From contig DAOUFR010000027.1 of NCBI GenBank assembly GCA_034429715.1, positions 1 to 40,857 on the forward strand: DNA of 40,857 nucleotides. Reading direction: 5' to 3'. Under the pieces are notes generated by a model. That model saw only the letters and a list, made by a program, of their open reading frames with translations, was not told where the DNA came from and searched no databases. Source of the stretch: CAIMUM01 sp034429715. GTDB taxonomy: Bacteria > Chloroflexota > Dehalococcoidia > GIF9 > UBA5629. Shown here one piece after another: positions 25,160-33,523 of this stretch; the stretch's first letter is position 1; every line of letters begins with the position of its first letter. The position numbers were made by a program, and so were the translations under genes.

Positions 25160-26476
25160 TTACTTCAAGAAACCTTCATAGCGCCGCATGGTCAGCTGCG
25201 CCTCTATCTGCTTCATGGTATCCAGCGCCACGCCCACTACGATCAGTATGGCCGTGCTGGAAAGCGTCATTACCGATGCGTTTGTAATCTGACTGGCGAA
25301 AAACGGCATAATGGCCACGATGGCCAGGAAAAGGGCGCCGCCCCAGGTCAAACGATTGGTAACGCCGTTTAAATAGTCCGTCGTCGGTTTACCCGGCCGG
25401 ACGCCCGGAATGAATCCGCCCTGCCGCTGCAGGGTACGTGCCAGGTCCATCTGCTCAAATATAACCATGGTATAGAAAAAGGTGAAGCCGACCACCAGCA
25501 CGAAATAGAATAACCAGTAGAAGAGGCCGATGGGCATAGGCGTACTGGGATTGAACCATTCCATAATTGTGTTGGCAAAATTAGGGTCCTGCCCCGCCGG
25601 CGCTGCGAAGTAGCTGGCTATGGTGCCGGGGAATATCATGAGGGACATGGCGAAGATCAACGGGATCATGCCTGCCATGTTAACTCGCAGTGGTATGTAT
25701 GTAGACCCTGCCTGCCGGTACATCTTGCCCCCGCGAAAAGCCGTGCGGGCATATTGTACCGGTATGCGGCGGTGTCCTTCTGTGAAAATCACGATTAAAA
25801 CCACCGTGGCCAGCGCCAGCAGTGCAAATACACCGACGCCCGCCCAGTTATCCTTGGCTATCATGCCGCGTCCTATCTGTTCCGGCAGTCCGGCGATGAT
25901 GCCGCCGAAGATGATAATCGAGACACCGTTGCCGATGCCCCTCTCTGTTATTAATTCGCCCAGCCATACACATATCATAGTGCCGGCGGTAAGCGATGCC
26001 ACGATGGCCACCGTCTCCAGTGGACCGGCCTCAAGTACGCCTCCCTGGCTGCGTAAAAGCTGAAGCTGGGCAAATCCCTGCAGCGCTGCCAGCGGTATGG
26101 TCAGCCAGTGGGTTATCTGATTGATCCTGTTCCTGCCGGATTCTCCCTCTTCCGAAAGCCTGCGCAGAGCAGGGATAACCGGCACTAAAAGCTGCATTAT
26201 AATCGATGAAGTGATATAGGGATATACACCCATTGCAGCTATGCTGAAATATCTCATGGCCCCGCCGCTGAAAAGATCGAGCATGCCCAGCAGCTGATTG
26301 CGGTCGAAAATATCTTGAAGTTGGGCCAGGTCCACGCCGGGTATGGGAACATGGGCAATAAACCTGAATACTATCAGCATTGCCAGAGTGAAGATAAGCT
26401 TCTGCCTGAGGTCAGGCAGCGAGAAGGCATCGATCATCGCCTGGATCAGGCGGGGCCGTGACTGAGTCTGCGGCAT
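25160..26476 (-). CDS. secY: Preprotein translocase subunit SecY
   Basis: SecY is the pore of the Sec translocon in the cytoplasmic membrane. The 438-residue protein has ten predicted membrane segments, the N-terminal motif FRFIAHVPIPGVD, the plug region with FDLFSGGAMRYFSIAAMGVYPYITSSIIMQLL, GNGVSIIIFGGIIAGLP, and the cytoplasmic C5 loop region TQQGGFIPGVRPG-like LQRQGGFIPGVRPGKPT. It starts 1 nt after the rplO stop, the classic spc-operon location. Confidence 0.97.
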   Translation of the reverse strand: MPQTQSRPRLIQAMIDAFSLPDLRQKLIFTLAMLIVFRFIAHVPIPGVDLAQLQDIFDRNQLLGMLDLFSGGAMRYFSIAAMGVYPYITSSIIMQLLVPVIPALRRLSEEGESGRNRINQITHWLTIPLAALQGFAQLQLLRSQGGVLEAGPLETVAIVASLTAGTMICVWLGELITERGIGNGVSIIIFGGIIAGLPEQIGRGMIAKDNWAGVGVFALLALATVVLIVIFTEGHRRIPVQYARTAFRGGKMYRQAGSTYIPLRVNMAGMIPLIFAMSLMIFPGTIASYFAAPAGQDPNFANTIMEWFNPSTPMPIGLFYWLFYFVLVVGFTFFYTMVIFEQMDLARTLQRQGGFIPGVRPGKPTTDYLNGVTNRLTWGGALFLAIVAIMPFFASQITNASVMTLSSTAILIVVGVALDTMKQIEAQLTMRRYEGFLK

Positions 26477-26477
26477 A

Positions 26478-26921
26478 CTAAATCTCCTCTACCTTACCAC
26501 CGGCCGCTTCGATTTTGCTCCTGGCAACCCCTGAAAACTTATTGGCCTTGACTGTAAGCGCCCTGTCCAGTTCGCCGTTGCCCAGTATCTTGACAGGCAG
26601 GGACGCCGACTTGATCAGGCCGGATTGAACTAATATCTCGGTATTCACCTCGACGCCCGTGTCGAATTTCTTCAGATCTCCCACATTGACCAGGCTGTAC
26701 TGTATCTTGGCTACATTGGTAAATCCCCTGGTCCAGGGCAGCCTCTTGATAATCGGCAGCTGGCCGCCTTCAAAGCCGGGGCGCAGGTCCCTGCCGGAAC
26801 GCGACTTCTGTCCCTTACATCCGCGCGTGGAAAACGTCCCGTGACCGCTGCCATCGCCGCAGCCGACACGCTTTTTCTTATGTTTGGCCCCCGCAGGAGG
26901 CTTTAAATTACTCTGATCCAT
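26478..26921 (-). CDS. rplO: 50S ribosomal protein L15
   Basis: L15 threads an extended arm into the 23S rRNA core. The 147-residue protein has the glycine- and lysine-rich arm KKRVGCGDGSGHGTFSTRGCKGQKSRSG followed by FEGGQLPIIKRLPWTRGF, and the globular end NKFSGVARSKIEAAGGKVEEI. Its ATG lies inside the rpmD 3' end (14-nt overlap). Confidence 0.98.
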   Translation of the reverse strand: MDQSNLKPPAGAKHKKKRVGCGDGSGHGTFSTRGCKGQKSRSGRDLRPGFEGGQLPIIKRLPWTRGFTNVAKIQYSLVNVGDLKKFDTGVEVNTEILVQSGLIKSASLPVKILGNGELDRALTVKANKFSGVARSKIEAAGGKVEEI

Positions 26922-27102
26922 GTTTGTTCTCTTCTACTTCAAGCATATGGCTGACTTTGTTTATCATACCCCGGATGACGGGGGTATCTTCTTTTTCGAC
27001 CACTTCGTTCAGCCTGTGAAAACCCAGCGCCCTGAGGGTCCGCCTCTGGTCGCCGGCATATCCAATATCGCTTTTAATCCACTTGATATGTATCTTAGCC
27101 AC
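26908..27102 (-). CDS. rpmD: 50S ribosomal protein L30
   Basis: L30 is a 64-residue protein with the family core IKWIKSDIGYAGDQRRTLRALGFHRLNEVVEKEDTPVIRGMINKVSHML. The start is GTG at 27102: a GAGGAG lies 8-10 nt upstream and the product then begins MAKIHIKW, the normal N-terminus. A longer in-frame reading upstream would run back into rpsE and is not credible. It begins 4 nt after rpsE and overlaps rplO by 14 nt. Confidence 0.95.
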   Translation of the reverse strand: MAKIHIKWIKSDIGYAGDQRRTLRALGFHRLNEVVEKEDTPVIRGMINKVSHMLEVEENKHGSE

Positions 27103-27106
27103 GTGA

Positions 27107-27637
27107 CTAAATCTCCTCGTCCCCCTGCGATCCTTTCCTTCGTCTGATGCTCTCCTTGAAATCCCTGAGGTTGGCCAGGGCCAGGATAGTCGCCCTGGTA
27201 ACATTGACCGGATTGGCACATCCGAGGGATTTGGTCAGGATATCCCTGACGCCCGCAGCTTCGACAACAGCGCGCACCCCGCCTCCGGCAATGACGCCGG
27301 TGCCGGGAGGGGCCGGCTTGAGCAGCACCCGTGCCGCTCCAAACTTGGAAAAGCTCTCATGGGGAATAGTCTTGTCTTTAAAAACAACGCTGATTACGCT
27401 CTTTTTAGCAGATACGCCGGCTTTGCGGATAGCCTCGGGGACCTCCCGTGCTTTGCCCAAACCAACGCCTACGTGTCCTTTGCCGTCGCCGACAACCACC
27501 AGCGCTCGGAAGTGCATATTTTTACCGCCCTTGACCACCTTGGTCACGCGGTCCAGCGATACCAGCTTCTCGGTGAACTCCATATCGCTGGTATCCAATC
27601 TTGGCATAACGGTATGCATCTTAGTATCAGCTTTCAT
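27107..27637 (-). CDS. rpsE: 30S ribosomal protein S5
   Basis: S5 is linked to decoding fidelity and mRNA unwinding. The 176-residue protein has FTEKLVSLDRVTKVVKGGKNMHFRALVVVGDGKGHVGVGLGKAREVPEAIRKA, the double-stranded RNA-binding-like domain, and GTGVIAGGGVRAVVEAAGV. I chose ATG 27637 because GAGGA is 7 nt upstream; a TTG two codons earlier (27643) would sit on top of the SD. Confidence 0.97.
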   Translation of the reverse strand: MKADTKMHTVMPRLDTSDMEFTEKLVSLDRVTKVVKGGKNMHFRALVVVGDGKGHVGVGLGKAREVPEAIRKAGVSAKKSVISVVFKDKTIPHESFSKFGAARVLLKPAPPGTGVIAGGGVRAVVEAAGVRDILTKSLGCANPVNVTRATILALANLRDFKESIRRRKGSQGDEEI

Positions 27638-27647
27638 ACTCAAATCC

Positions 27648-28013
27648 TCAGAATTTTAAACCGGCTTTGCGCGCAGCTTCAGCCAGAGCTTTAACCCTGC
27701 CATGGTATTTATAGCCGCCCCGGTCGAATACAACCTGGCTTATACCTTTTTCCTTAGCAGACTTGGCCAGCTCTGATCCCACCAGCTCGGCAACCTGGGT
27801 TTTATTCTTGCCCTTTAACTGTTCCTGTAATTCTGCATTCAGGCTGCTTGCCGAGGCAACGGTTTTGCCCTCTGCATCATCGATTATCTGTGCATAAATA
27901 TTGCTCAGGCTGCGGAAGACACACAATCTCGGTTGATCCGGTGTGCCGACCACCGTGGACCTGATGCGCTCGTGGCGCCTTTTGCGGGCTACATTCGAAC
28001 TTACTTTAGCCAT
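27648..28013 (-). CDS. rplR: 50S ribosomal protein L18
   Basis: L18 bridges 5S rRNA to the large subunit. The 121-residue protein shows RKRRHERIRSTVVGTPDQPRLCVFRSLSNIYAQIIDD and ends QVVFDRGGYKYHGRVKALAEAARKAGLKF, as in the family. It follows rplF by 2 nt. Confidence 0.98.
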   Translation of the reverse strand: MAKVSSNVARKRRHERIRSTVVGTPDQPRLCVFRSLSNIYAQIIDDAEGKTVASASSLNAELQEQLKGKNKTQVAELVGSELAKSAKEKGISQVVFDRGGYKYHGRVKALAEAARKAGLKF

Positions 28014-28015
28014 TA

Positions 28016-28570
28016 TTATTTCCCTTTCGTGGCGGTCTTGCCGGCCTTGCCGGGCTTAAGGCGAAGCCTTTCACCGGCATATTTGACACCCTTGCCCTTG
28101 TAAGCGTCAGGAACGCGAATACGCCTGATTTCAGCCGCCGTTTCGCCAACGAGCTCCTTATCGACACCAAATATGCGGATCTTGTTGGTCCCTGCAACAG
28201 TGATATCTATACCCTTGGGCGGGTCGAATTCCACAGGGTGGCTGTAGCCTATTTGCAGCTTCAGTTTGTCGCCCTCTTTGGCTGCCCTGTAGCCGACACC
28301 GCTCAACTCAAGGTTCTTCTCAAAACCTTTAGTGACACCGTCCACCATATTGGCCAGAAGTGACCTGCTGAGGCCGTGTAGTGAGCGGTGCTGCCGGTTA
28401 TCGGTCGGGCGTGTCACGATCAAATTCCCGCTTTCCTGCTTAATCGTGATATCGGGGTGGAACTCACGGGTCAGCTTGCCTTTACTGCCTTCTACCGTAA
28501 CCACTGTGCCGTCGATCTTGATCTTAACGCCGGCAGGAACAGGTACAGGCATCCGTCCTATACGAGACAC
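28016..28570 (-). CDS. rplF: 50S ribosomal protein L6
   Basis: L6 lies near the factor-binding site. The 184-residue protein has two L6 repeats, starting SRIGRMPVPVPAGVKI and containing the C-terminal signature RIRVPDAYKGKGVKYAGERLRLKPGKAGK. The start is GTG at 28570, supported by GAGGTGA about 6 nt upstream. It lies 22 nt after rpsH. Confidence 0.98.
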   Translation of the reverse strand: MSRIGRMPVPVPAGVKIKIDGTVVTVEGSKGKLTREFHPDITIKQESGNLIVTRPTDNRQHRSLHGLSRSLLANMVDGVTKGFEKNLELSGVGYRAAKEGDKLKLQIGYSHPVEFDPPKGIDITVAGTNKIRIFGVDKELVGETAAEIRRIRVPDAYKGKGVKYAGERLRLKPGKAGKTATKGK

Positions 28571-28592
28571 GGGTTCACCTCACTGTATTCAA

Positions 28593-28985
28593 TTACCATA
28601 CGTAACATAATACTTCGCCGCCTATGTTTTTCTTCCAGGCCTCCTGGCCGGTCATCAGTCCCTTAGAGGTTGAGATGACGGCGATGCCGAGGCCGCCGTA
28701 AACCCTGGGTATCTCCTTTTTCCCGGAGTATATCCTGAGTCCAGGCTTGCTCACGCGCTCAAGGCCTATGAAAGCAGGCTGCTTATCGATATATTTAAGT
28801 GTAATCTTGATCATGCGCTGCGGTTCGCCTTTCACGATGGAGTAATCGGAGATGAAGCCCTCATCCTTAAGGATTTTAGCAACCGCGATTTTCATCTTGG
28901 AGGCAGGGATATTCACGCTGTCATGGCGTGCCATGGCAGCATTGCGCACCCGGGTCAACAAATCAGCAATCGGATCAGTAACCAT
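28593..28985 (-). CDS. rpsH: 30S ribosomal protein S8
   Basis: S8 binds the 16S central domain early in assembly and is the spc-operon repressor in E. coli. The 130-residue protein starts MVTDPIADLLTRVRNAAMARHDSVNIPASKMKIAVAKIL and ends with the signature YGGLGIAVISTSKGLMTGQEAWKKNIGGEVLCYVW. No recognisable S8-binding mRNA site was identified by eye. Confidence 0.98.
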   Translation of the reverse strand: MVTDPIADLLTRVRNAAMARHDSVNIPASKMKIAVAKILKDEGFISDYSIVKGEPQRMIKITLKYIDKQPAFIGLERVSKPGLRIYSGKKEIPRVYGGLGIAVISTSKGLMTGQEAWKKNIGGEVLCYVW

Positions 28986-29009
28986 TGATAAACAACTCCG
29001 CTAACTATA

Positions 29010-29195
29010 TTACCAGCTCGATTTCCGTACCCCCGGCAGCTCGCCGTTGAGGGCCAAAGTGCGGAAGCAGATGCGGCATATGCCGAACTTGCGCATATAC
29101 GCCCTTGGTCTGCCGCACAACTTGCAGCGGCTATGCTGCTGCACCTTGTACTTGGGTGGCCGGTTCGCCTTATTTACCTTGCATAACTTCGCCAT
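29010..29195 (-). CDS. rpsZ: 30S ribosomal protein S14, zinc-binding type Z
   Basis: S14 lies in the head of the small subunit near the A site. This is the short, 61-residue zinc form with C24-x2-C27 and C40-x2-C43 in SRCKLCGRPRAYMRKFGICRICF, ending GVRKSSW. It occupies the standard place between rplE and rpsH. The gaps on both sides are short (12 and 24 nt). Confidence 0.98.
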   Translation of the reverse strand: MAKLCKVNKANRPPKYKVQQHSRCKLCGRPRAYMRKFGICRICFRTLALNGELPGVRKSSW

Positions 29196-29207
29196 AATTA
29201 AAACCTA

Positions 29208-29750
29208 CTAATTTTTCTTAAACGGCATACCGATGGCCTCGAGCAGGCGCCTGCCGTCCTCGTCCGTCTTCGCCGATGTAACTATCGTTATCTCAAGTCC
29301 CCTGGTCTTGTCCACCTTGTCATACTCAATCTCGGGGAACACGATCTGCTCTTTCAGGCCCAGCGTATAATTACCCTGCCCATCGAAAGCATCGCGCGGC
29401 ACGCCCTGGAAATCGCGTATCCTGGGAAGGACCACGCTTACCAGCTTGTCCAGGAATTCATACATCCTCTTATCGCGGAGCGTTACCATCATTCCGATAG
29501 GTGTGCCCGCCCGCAGTTTGAAGGCTGCGATGGATTTCTTGGCCTTGGTAATTACCGCGTGCTGGCCGGCGATGGTCGTCATATCTTTTCCTGCGGCCTC
29601 CATGGCCTTGGGATTGACCAGCGATTCGCCCATACCCAGGTTAAGAACGATCTTGTTGACCCTGGGAACTTCCATAATATTGCGGTAGCCGTACTTCTTT
29701 ATCAGCTGCGGCACAATCTCTTTATTATATCTTTCTTTCAGTCTTACCAT
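29208..29750 (-). CDS. rplE: 50S ribosomal protein L5
   Basis: L5 binds 5S rRNA and contacts P-site tRNA and S13. The 180-residue protein has MEVPRVNKIVLNLGMGE, AVITKAKKSIAAFKLRAGTPIGMMVTLR and the C-terminal IEYDKVDKTRGLEITIVTSAKTDEDGRRLLEAIGMPF, matching family length and order. It is 17 nt after rplX. Confidence 0.98.
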   Translation of the reverse strand: MVRLKERYNKEIVPQLIKKYGYRNIMEVPRVNKIVLNLGMGESLVNPKAMEAAGKDMTTIAGQHAVITKAKKSIAAFKLRAGTPIGMMVTLRDKRMYEFLDKLVSVVLPRIRDFQGVPRDAFDGQGNYTLGLKEQIVFPEIEYDKVDKTRGLEITIVTSAKTDEDGRRLLEAIGMPFKKN

Positions 29751-29767
29751 TATCGGGTTACCTCAAG

Positions 29768-30079
29768 TTAGTCAATGATCTCATTGCAACTGCGGCAGAA
29801 CCTTGCCTTGTTGCCGCCTTCAAGCTCCCTGTATCCCAGCCGGGCAGGCTTGTTGCACTTGTTGCAGATTACCATCACGTTGGAGATAGCAATGGGCGCC
29901 TCCAGCTCGATAATGCCGGCCTGCCGCGTCTTTCCCTTTGTCTTGGAATGACGTTTGATCAGGTTGAATCCTTCCACAATTACGCTGTTCTTATCGGGCA
30001 TAGCCTTGCGTACCTTGCCCTTTTTACCTTTATCCTTGCCGGATATGATCAACACGTTGTCATTTTTACGAATCTTCAT
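29768..30079 (-). CDS. rplX: 50S ribosomal protein L24
   Basis: L24 starts assembly of the large subunit. The 103-residue protein has the KOW motif MKIRKNDNVLIISGKDKGKKGKVRKAMPDKNSVIVEGFNL and, toward the end, CNKCNKPARLGYRELEGGNKARFCRSCNEIID, where paired CxxC motifs suggest a zinc-binding form seen in several phyla. It is 1 nt after rplN. Confidence 0.97.
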   Translation of the reverse strand: MKIRKNDNVLIISGKDKGKKGKVRKAMPDKNSVIVEGFNLIKRHSKTKGKTRQAGIIELEAPIAISNVMVICNKCNKPARLGYRELEGGNKARFCRSCNEIID

Positions 30080-30080
30080 A

Positions 30081-30449
30081 TCACAGCACCTCGGGCGCCA
30101 GGGAAATAATCTTCATAAAATTCTTGTCCCTCAGTTCTCTTGCCACCGGTCCGAATATGCGGGTACCCTTGGGATTACCCTTGTCGTCAAGTATTACGGC
30201 GGCGTTGTCATCGAAACGCACATAGGATCCGTCCGGTCTGTGGTGGTGCTGGGCGATCCTCACGATGACCGCCTTGACGACGTCACCTTTCTTAACCACC
30301 CCGCCGGGTATGGCGCGCTTGACGCTGCAGGTGATTACATCTCCTACAGAAGCATAGCGCCTGCGGGTACCTCCCGGTACTCCGATGCACATCACCTGAC
30401 GTGCACCCGTGTTATCCGCAACTTTTAATCTGGTATTCGGCTGGATCAC
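30081..30449 (-). CDS. rplN: 50S ribosomal protein L14
   Basis: L14 lies at the subunit interface. The 122-residue protein starts MIQPNTRLKVADNTGARQVMCIGVPGG and contains RFDDNAAVILDDKGNPKGTRIFGPVARELRDKNFMKIISLAPEVL, full length and typical. The start is GTG at 30449, overlapping the rpsQ stop as GTGA. Confidence 0.98.
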   Translation of the reverse strand: MIQPNTRLKVADNTGARQVMCIGVPGGTRRRYASVGDVITCSVKRAIPGGVVKKGDVVKAVIVRIAQHHHRPDGSYVRFDDNAAVILDDKGNPKGTRIFGPVARELRDKNFMKIISLAPEVL

Positions 30450-30751
30450 TTCGATTTCTCCTGGTTTTCCGGTGCCACATCGTCCTTTAAGACACCGACT
30501 ATGTCTGCTTTCTGTATTATCTCCACGACCCGCCAGTTCTTATCCTTCGACAGCGGCCGTGTCTCCACGATCTTTACCACGTCGCCGATGTTGCATTTGT
30601 TCTCCTCATCGTGGGCCTTAAAACTGGAGGAATGCTTGACCACCTTATGGTATAGAGGGTGCCTGCGCAGGTTGTCGACGCGAACGACCACCGTCTTTTG
30701 CATCTTGTTGCTGATGACTTTACCTGTTCTGGTTTTACGGTTTTTTTCCAT
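30446..30751 (-). CDS. rpsQ: 30S ribosomal protein S17
   Basis: S17 is a primary 16S binder. The core is RKTRTGKVISNKMQKTVVVRVDNLRRHPLYHKVVKHSSSFKAHDEENKCNIGDVVKIVETRPLSKDKNWRVVEII. At 101 residues it is about 15 longer than E. coli S17, with a charged C-terminal tail after DIVGVLKDDVA. It lies 3 nt after rpmC and overlaps rplN by 4 nt. Confidence 0.98.
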   Translation of the reverse strand: MEKNRKTRTGKVISNKMQKTVVVRVDNLRRHPLYHKVVKHSSSFKAHDEENKCNIGDVVKIVETRPLSKDKNWRVVEIIQKADIVGVLKDDVAPENQEKSK

Positions 30752-30754
30752 TTC

Positions 30755-30952
30755 TTACTTCTTGCCAAGCTCCCGTTCGCGTATAATCGTGTTTATCCTG
30801 GCGATCTTTTTCCTGACCTTGGGCAGCTCGCGGTGGTTGACCAATTGCTTAGTCGCCAGCTTGAAGCGCAGGTTAAACAGCTCCTGGTGAGCTTCCTCCA
30901 ATTTTTTTTGCAATTCGGCGTCACCCAACGCCCTGATTTCAGTTAGTTTCAC
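30755..30952 (-). CDS. rpmC: 50S ribosomal protein L29
   Basis: L29 lies by the exit tunnel where trigger factor docks. The 65-residue protein is two helices, MKLTEIRALGDAELQKKLEEAHQELFNLRFKLATKQLVNHRELPKVRKKIARINTIIRERE. The GTG start at 30952 has GAGG about 7 nt upstream. The gene overlaps the end of rplP by 14 nt. Confidence 0.97.
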   Translation of the reverse strand: MKLTEIRALGDAELQKKLEEAHQELFNLRFKLATKQLVNHRELPKVRKKIARINTIIRERELGKK

Positions 30953-31379
30953 CTTTTACCTCTTCCTTGAGAGACTCGCGTGCTACAAACCTGGTTTTAA
31001 TCGGCAATTTATATGCAGCCATGGTGAGTGCTTCCTTGGCCATATTCCCCTTGATACCACCGATCTCAAACATAATCCTGCCGGGTTTAACTACAGCTAC
31101 CCAGTGGTCGACAGCTCCTTTACCGCTGCCCATGCGGGTCTCGGCCGGCTTCTTGGTGACCGATTTATCGGGGAAGATCCGTATCCATACCTGTCCTCCG
31201 CGGCGCAGGTAACGCACGATAACACGGCGGGCTGCTTCGATCTGCCGCGACGTGATCCAGTGGGCCTCCTCGGCCTGCATACCGAAGTCGCCGAAGGTAA
31301 TCGTATTACCGGATTGTGCCTTGCCACGCAGGTGGCCTCTATGGCACTTTCGATACTTCACTCGTTTCGGTTGTAACAC
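30939..31379 (-). CDS. rplP: 50S ribosomal protein L16
   Basis: L16 helps form the A-site tRNA pocket. The 146-residue protein starts MLQPKRVKYRKCHRGHLRGKA and has GRIMFEIGGIKGNMAKEALTMAAYKLPIKTRFV, both standard. The GTG start at 31379 has TAAGGAG 5-6 nt upstream. This start lies 41 nt inside the rpsC reading frame, an overlap long for this cluster, but the N-terminus is the normal L16 one. Confidence 0.97.
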   Translation of the reverse strand: MLQPKRVKYRKCHRGHLRGKAQSGNTITFGDFGMQAEEAHWITSRQIEAARRVIVRYLRRGGQVWIRIFPDKSVTKKPAETRMGSGKGAVDHWVAVVKPGRIMFEIGGIKGNMAKEALTMAAYKLPIKTRFVARESLKEEVKGETN

Positions 31380-32019
31380 TTTCTCTCCTTACTTCAGGGA
31401 TAATGTTGCCTTTGTAAATCCAAACTTTAACGCCGATGTTTCCCATAGTGGTAGCGGCTTCTGCAACTCCGTAATCAATATCTGCACACAGCGTATGCAG
31501 AGGTAATTGGCCTTCACGTACAGTTTCACGCCTGGCTATTTCCGCACCCCCCAGCCTGCCGGCGCAGCTTATCCTTATGCCCTTGGCGCCGGCCTGCCTG
31601 GTCTTAAAGGCAGCCTGCTTCATGGCGCGCCTGAAAGCTACTCGCCGTTCGAGGGAATCGGCGATATTGCGCGCCACCAGCATAGCTTCCGTCTCTGGTT
31701 GCTCAACTTCCTTGATGGATAATTTGACCTTCTTGCCGCAAAGCTTCTCCAGCTCGGACCTCAGTTCCTCGGCACGCTGACCGCCACGTCCGATCACAAT
31801 ACCCGGTCGTGCGGTGAAAATAGTCACGACTATATCATTCCCCTGCCGGTCCATCTCGACCCTTGCCACCGCGCCTTCGCGCAGCCTGCGCTTGATCTCC
31901 TTACGCAGCTTGAGATCGTCATGCAGGGTCTCAAGGTAATTTTTCTCGTCATACCACTTGGCCCTCCAGCCGCGTATGATCCCTATGCGAAAACCGTAGG
32001 GGTGAACTTTATGTCCCAC
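31339..32019 (-). CDS. rpsC: 30S ribosomal protein S3
   Basis: S3 lines the mRNA entry path. The 226-residue protein begins MGHKVHPYGFRIGIIRGWRAKWYDEKNYLETLHDD, contains the KH domain with ARPGIVIGRGGQRAEELRSELEKL, and ends near VKVWIYKGNIIPEVRRESVTTETSEVSKVP. The last dozen residues, a Ser/Thr/Glu tail, are encoded in the stretch shared with rplP. The GTG start directly abuts the rplV stop. Confidence 0.97.
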   Translation of the reverse strand: MGHKVHPYGFRIGIIRGWRAKWYDEKNYLETLHDDLKLRKEIKRRLREGAVARVEMDRQGNDIVVTIFTARPGIVIGRGGQRAEELRSELEKLCGKKVKLSIKEVEQPETEAMLVARNIADSLERRVAFRRAMKQAAFKTRQAGAKGIRISCAGRLGGAEIARRETVREGQLPLHTLCADIDYGVAEAATTMGNIGVKVWIYKGNIIPEVRRESVTTETSEVSKVP

Positions 32020-32358
32020 TTATTTATCCTCCTCGGAGACGAAAACCTTGATATGCGTTGCTCGCTTCAATATGGGGCTGAACCGTCCCCTGGACTGGGG
32101 TCTATACCTTTTCAGTGTCCGGGCTTCGTCAGCCGTGATATAAACAACCTTTAATTCGGATGGATCCAACTGGAAATTGTTCTCCGCATTGGAAGAAGCC
32201 GATTTGATCACCTTTGCAACGGCTTTAGCTGCAGGAGTAGGTGTGAATTTTAAAATATTCAGGGCATCTTCAACTTTTTTACCCCGCACCATATCCACCA
32301 CAAGTTTCATCTTGCGGGGAGGGATTCCTATATCTTTAGCTACTGCTCCTACTCTCAT
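32020..32358 (-). CDS. rplV: 50S ribosomal protein L22
   Basis: L22 reaches into the exit tunnel and is a site of macrolide-resistance changes in other bacteria. The 112-residue protein has VGAVAKDIGIPPRKMKLVVDMVRGKKVEDALNILKFTPTPAAKAVAKVIKSASSNAENN and the tip PQSRGRFSPILKRATHIKVFVSE. It overlaps rpsS by 4 nt. Confidence 0.98.
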   Translation of the reverse strand: MRVGAVAKDIGIPPRKMKLVVDMVRGKKVEDALNILKFTPTPAAKAVAKVIKSASSNAENNFQLDPSELKVVYITADEARTLKRYRPQSRGRFSPILKRATHIKVFVSEEDK

Positions 32359-32660
32359 GCCTTACCTGCTTCTTTCTTCTTAACCGGCGCCGCAGCCGTG
32401 GCCTTTCCCACGTGACCGCGGAAAGTGCGGGTCATGGCAAATTCGCCCAGCTTGTGGCCTACCATATTTTCAGTAATAAAAATGGGCACATGCCGCCTGC
32501 CGTCATGAACACCGATAGTGTGTCCGAGCATCTCGGGCATGACGGTGGAAGACCTTGCCCAGGTCTTGATAACCTGCTTGTCTCCCTTCTTATTGAGCGC
32601 CTCAATTTTTTTCAGCAGCTTGGGATGACAGTACGGGCCCTTTCTCGCTGAACGTGACAT
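32355..32660 (-). CDS. rpsS: 30S ribosomal protein S19
   Basis: S19 pairs with S13 in the head. The 101-residue protein starts MSRSARKGPYCHPKLLKKIEALNKKGDKQVIKTWARSSTVMPEMLGHTIGVHDGRRHVPIFITENMVGHKLGEFAMTRTFRGH, canonical throughout, with a short Ala/Lys tail. It follows rplB by 15 nt. Confidence 0.98.
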   Translation of the reverse strand: MSRSARKGPYCHPKLLKKIEALNKKGDKQVIKTWARSSTVMPEMLGHTIGVHDGRRHVPIFITENMVGHKLGEFAMTRTFRGHVGKATAAAPVKKKEAGKA

Positions 32661-32675
32661 TTTTAATTTACCTCT

Positions 32676-33506
32676 TTATTTCGCGGCGTAGCGGCGCCTT
32701 ACGATCAATTTATCGGATGCCTTGCCCACGCGCGTCCTGTGGCCCAGCGCCGGTTTGCCCTGCGGCGTCTTGGGAGGCATGCCGCGCGGCGATCTGCCTT
32801 CGCCACCGCCGTGGGGATGGTCGCGGGGAGTCATGGCTGAACCCCTGACCTTGGGACGTCTTCCCAGTAAGCGTACACGTCCTGCTTTACCGTGTTTAAT
32901 ATTCTGGTGGTCAAGGTTTCCAACCTGGCCGATAGTAGCCCTGCATTCATTCATAAAGCGGCGAACTTCACCTGACGGCAGGCGAACCATCGTGTATTTA
33001 TCTTCCTTACCCAGCACCTGGGCCGAAGTCCCGGCGCTACGCACTATCTGGCCCCCCTTGTTGGGCTCGAACTCCAGGTTGTGCACTGTGGTGCCGGCCG
33101 GTATATTGCCCAGCGGCAGGTTATTGCCCGGCTTGACCTCAGCGTTTTCCCCGGCTTGAATGGTATCGCCAACGCCCAACCCCAGAGGGCAGAGCATATA
33201 GCGTTTCTCGCCGTCAGCATAAAAGATCAAAGCAATACGTGCTGTGCGGCCAGGATCATATTCGATAGCAGCCACTTTTCCAGGCACGCCCAACTTGTCC
33301 CGCTTAAAATCGATTATACGCGTCCTGCGTTTGGCGCCTCCGCCCCTGTGGCGCGTGGTTATCACACCCCTGCTGTTGCGTCCCGCCTTTCTTTTCTGCG
33401 GAACCAACAGGGCTTTTTCCGGCACCGTCTTCGTGATATCGTCAAACGATATCTTCACCATACCGCGGCGCCCGGGGGACGTAGGGCGAAATGTCTTTAA
33501 AGCCAA
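32676..33506 (-). CDS. rplB: 50S ribosomal protein L2
   Basis: L2 is needed for peptidyl transferase activity and subunit joining. The 276-residue protein has RHRGGGAKRRTRIIDFKRDK, the AGTSAQVLGKEDKYTMVRLPSGEVRRF region and the catalytic-centre loop GSAMTPRDHPHGGGEGRSPRG with the conserved histidine near 230. The start is TTG at 33506 with AGGAG about 9 nt upstream. Upstream, in the same transcript, is the 31-residue gene at 33524-33619 rather than rplW directly. Confidence 0.98.
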   Translation of the reverse strand: MALKTFRPTSPGRRGMVKISFDDITKTVPEKALLVPQKRKAGRNSRGVITTRHRGGGAKRRTRIIDFKRDKLGVPGKVAAIEYDPGRTARIALIFYADGEKRYMLCPLGLGVGDTIQAGENAEVKPGNNLPLGNIPAGTTVHNLEFEPNKGGQIVRSAGTSAQVLGKEDKYTMVRLPSGEVRRFMNECRATIGQVGNLDHQNIKHGKAGRVRLLGRRPKVRGSAMTPRDHPHGGGEGRSPRGMPPKTPQGKPALGHRTRVGKASDKLIVRRRYAAK

Positions 33507-33523
33507 ATCTAACTACTCCTGCT

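Noticed and set aside
27103..27219. A longer version of L30 extending into rpsE
   Set aside because: The added residues have no L30 similarity and overlap rpsE in another frame; GTG 27102 with a strong SD gives the family N-terminus.
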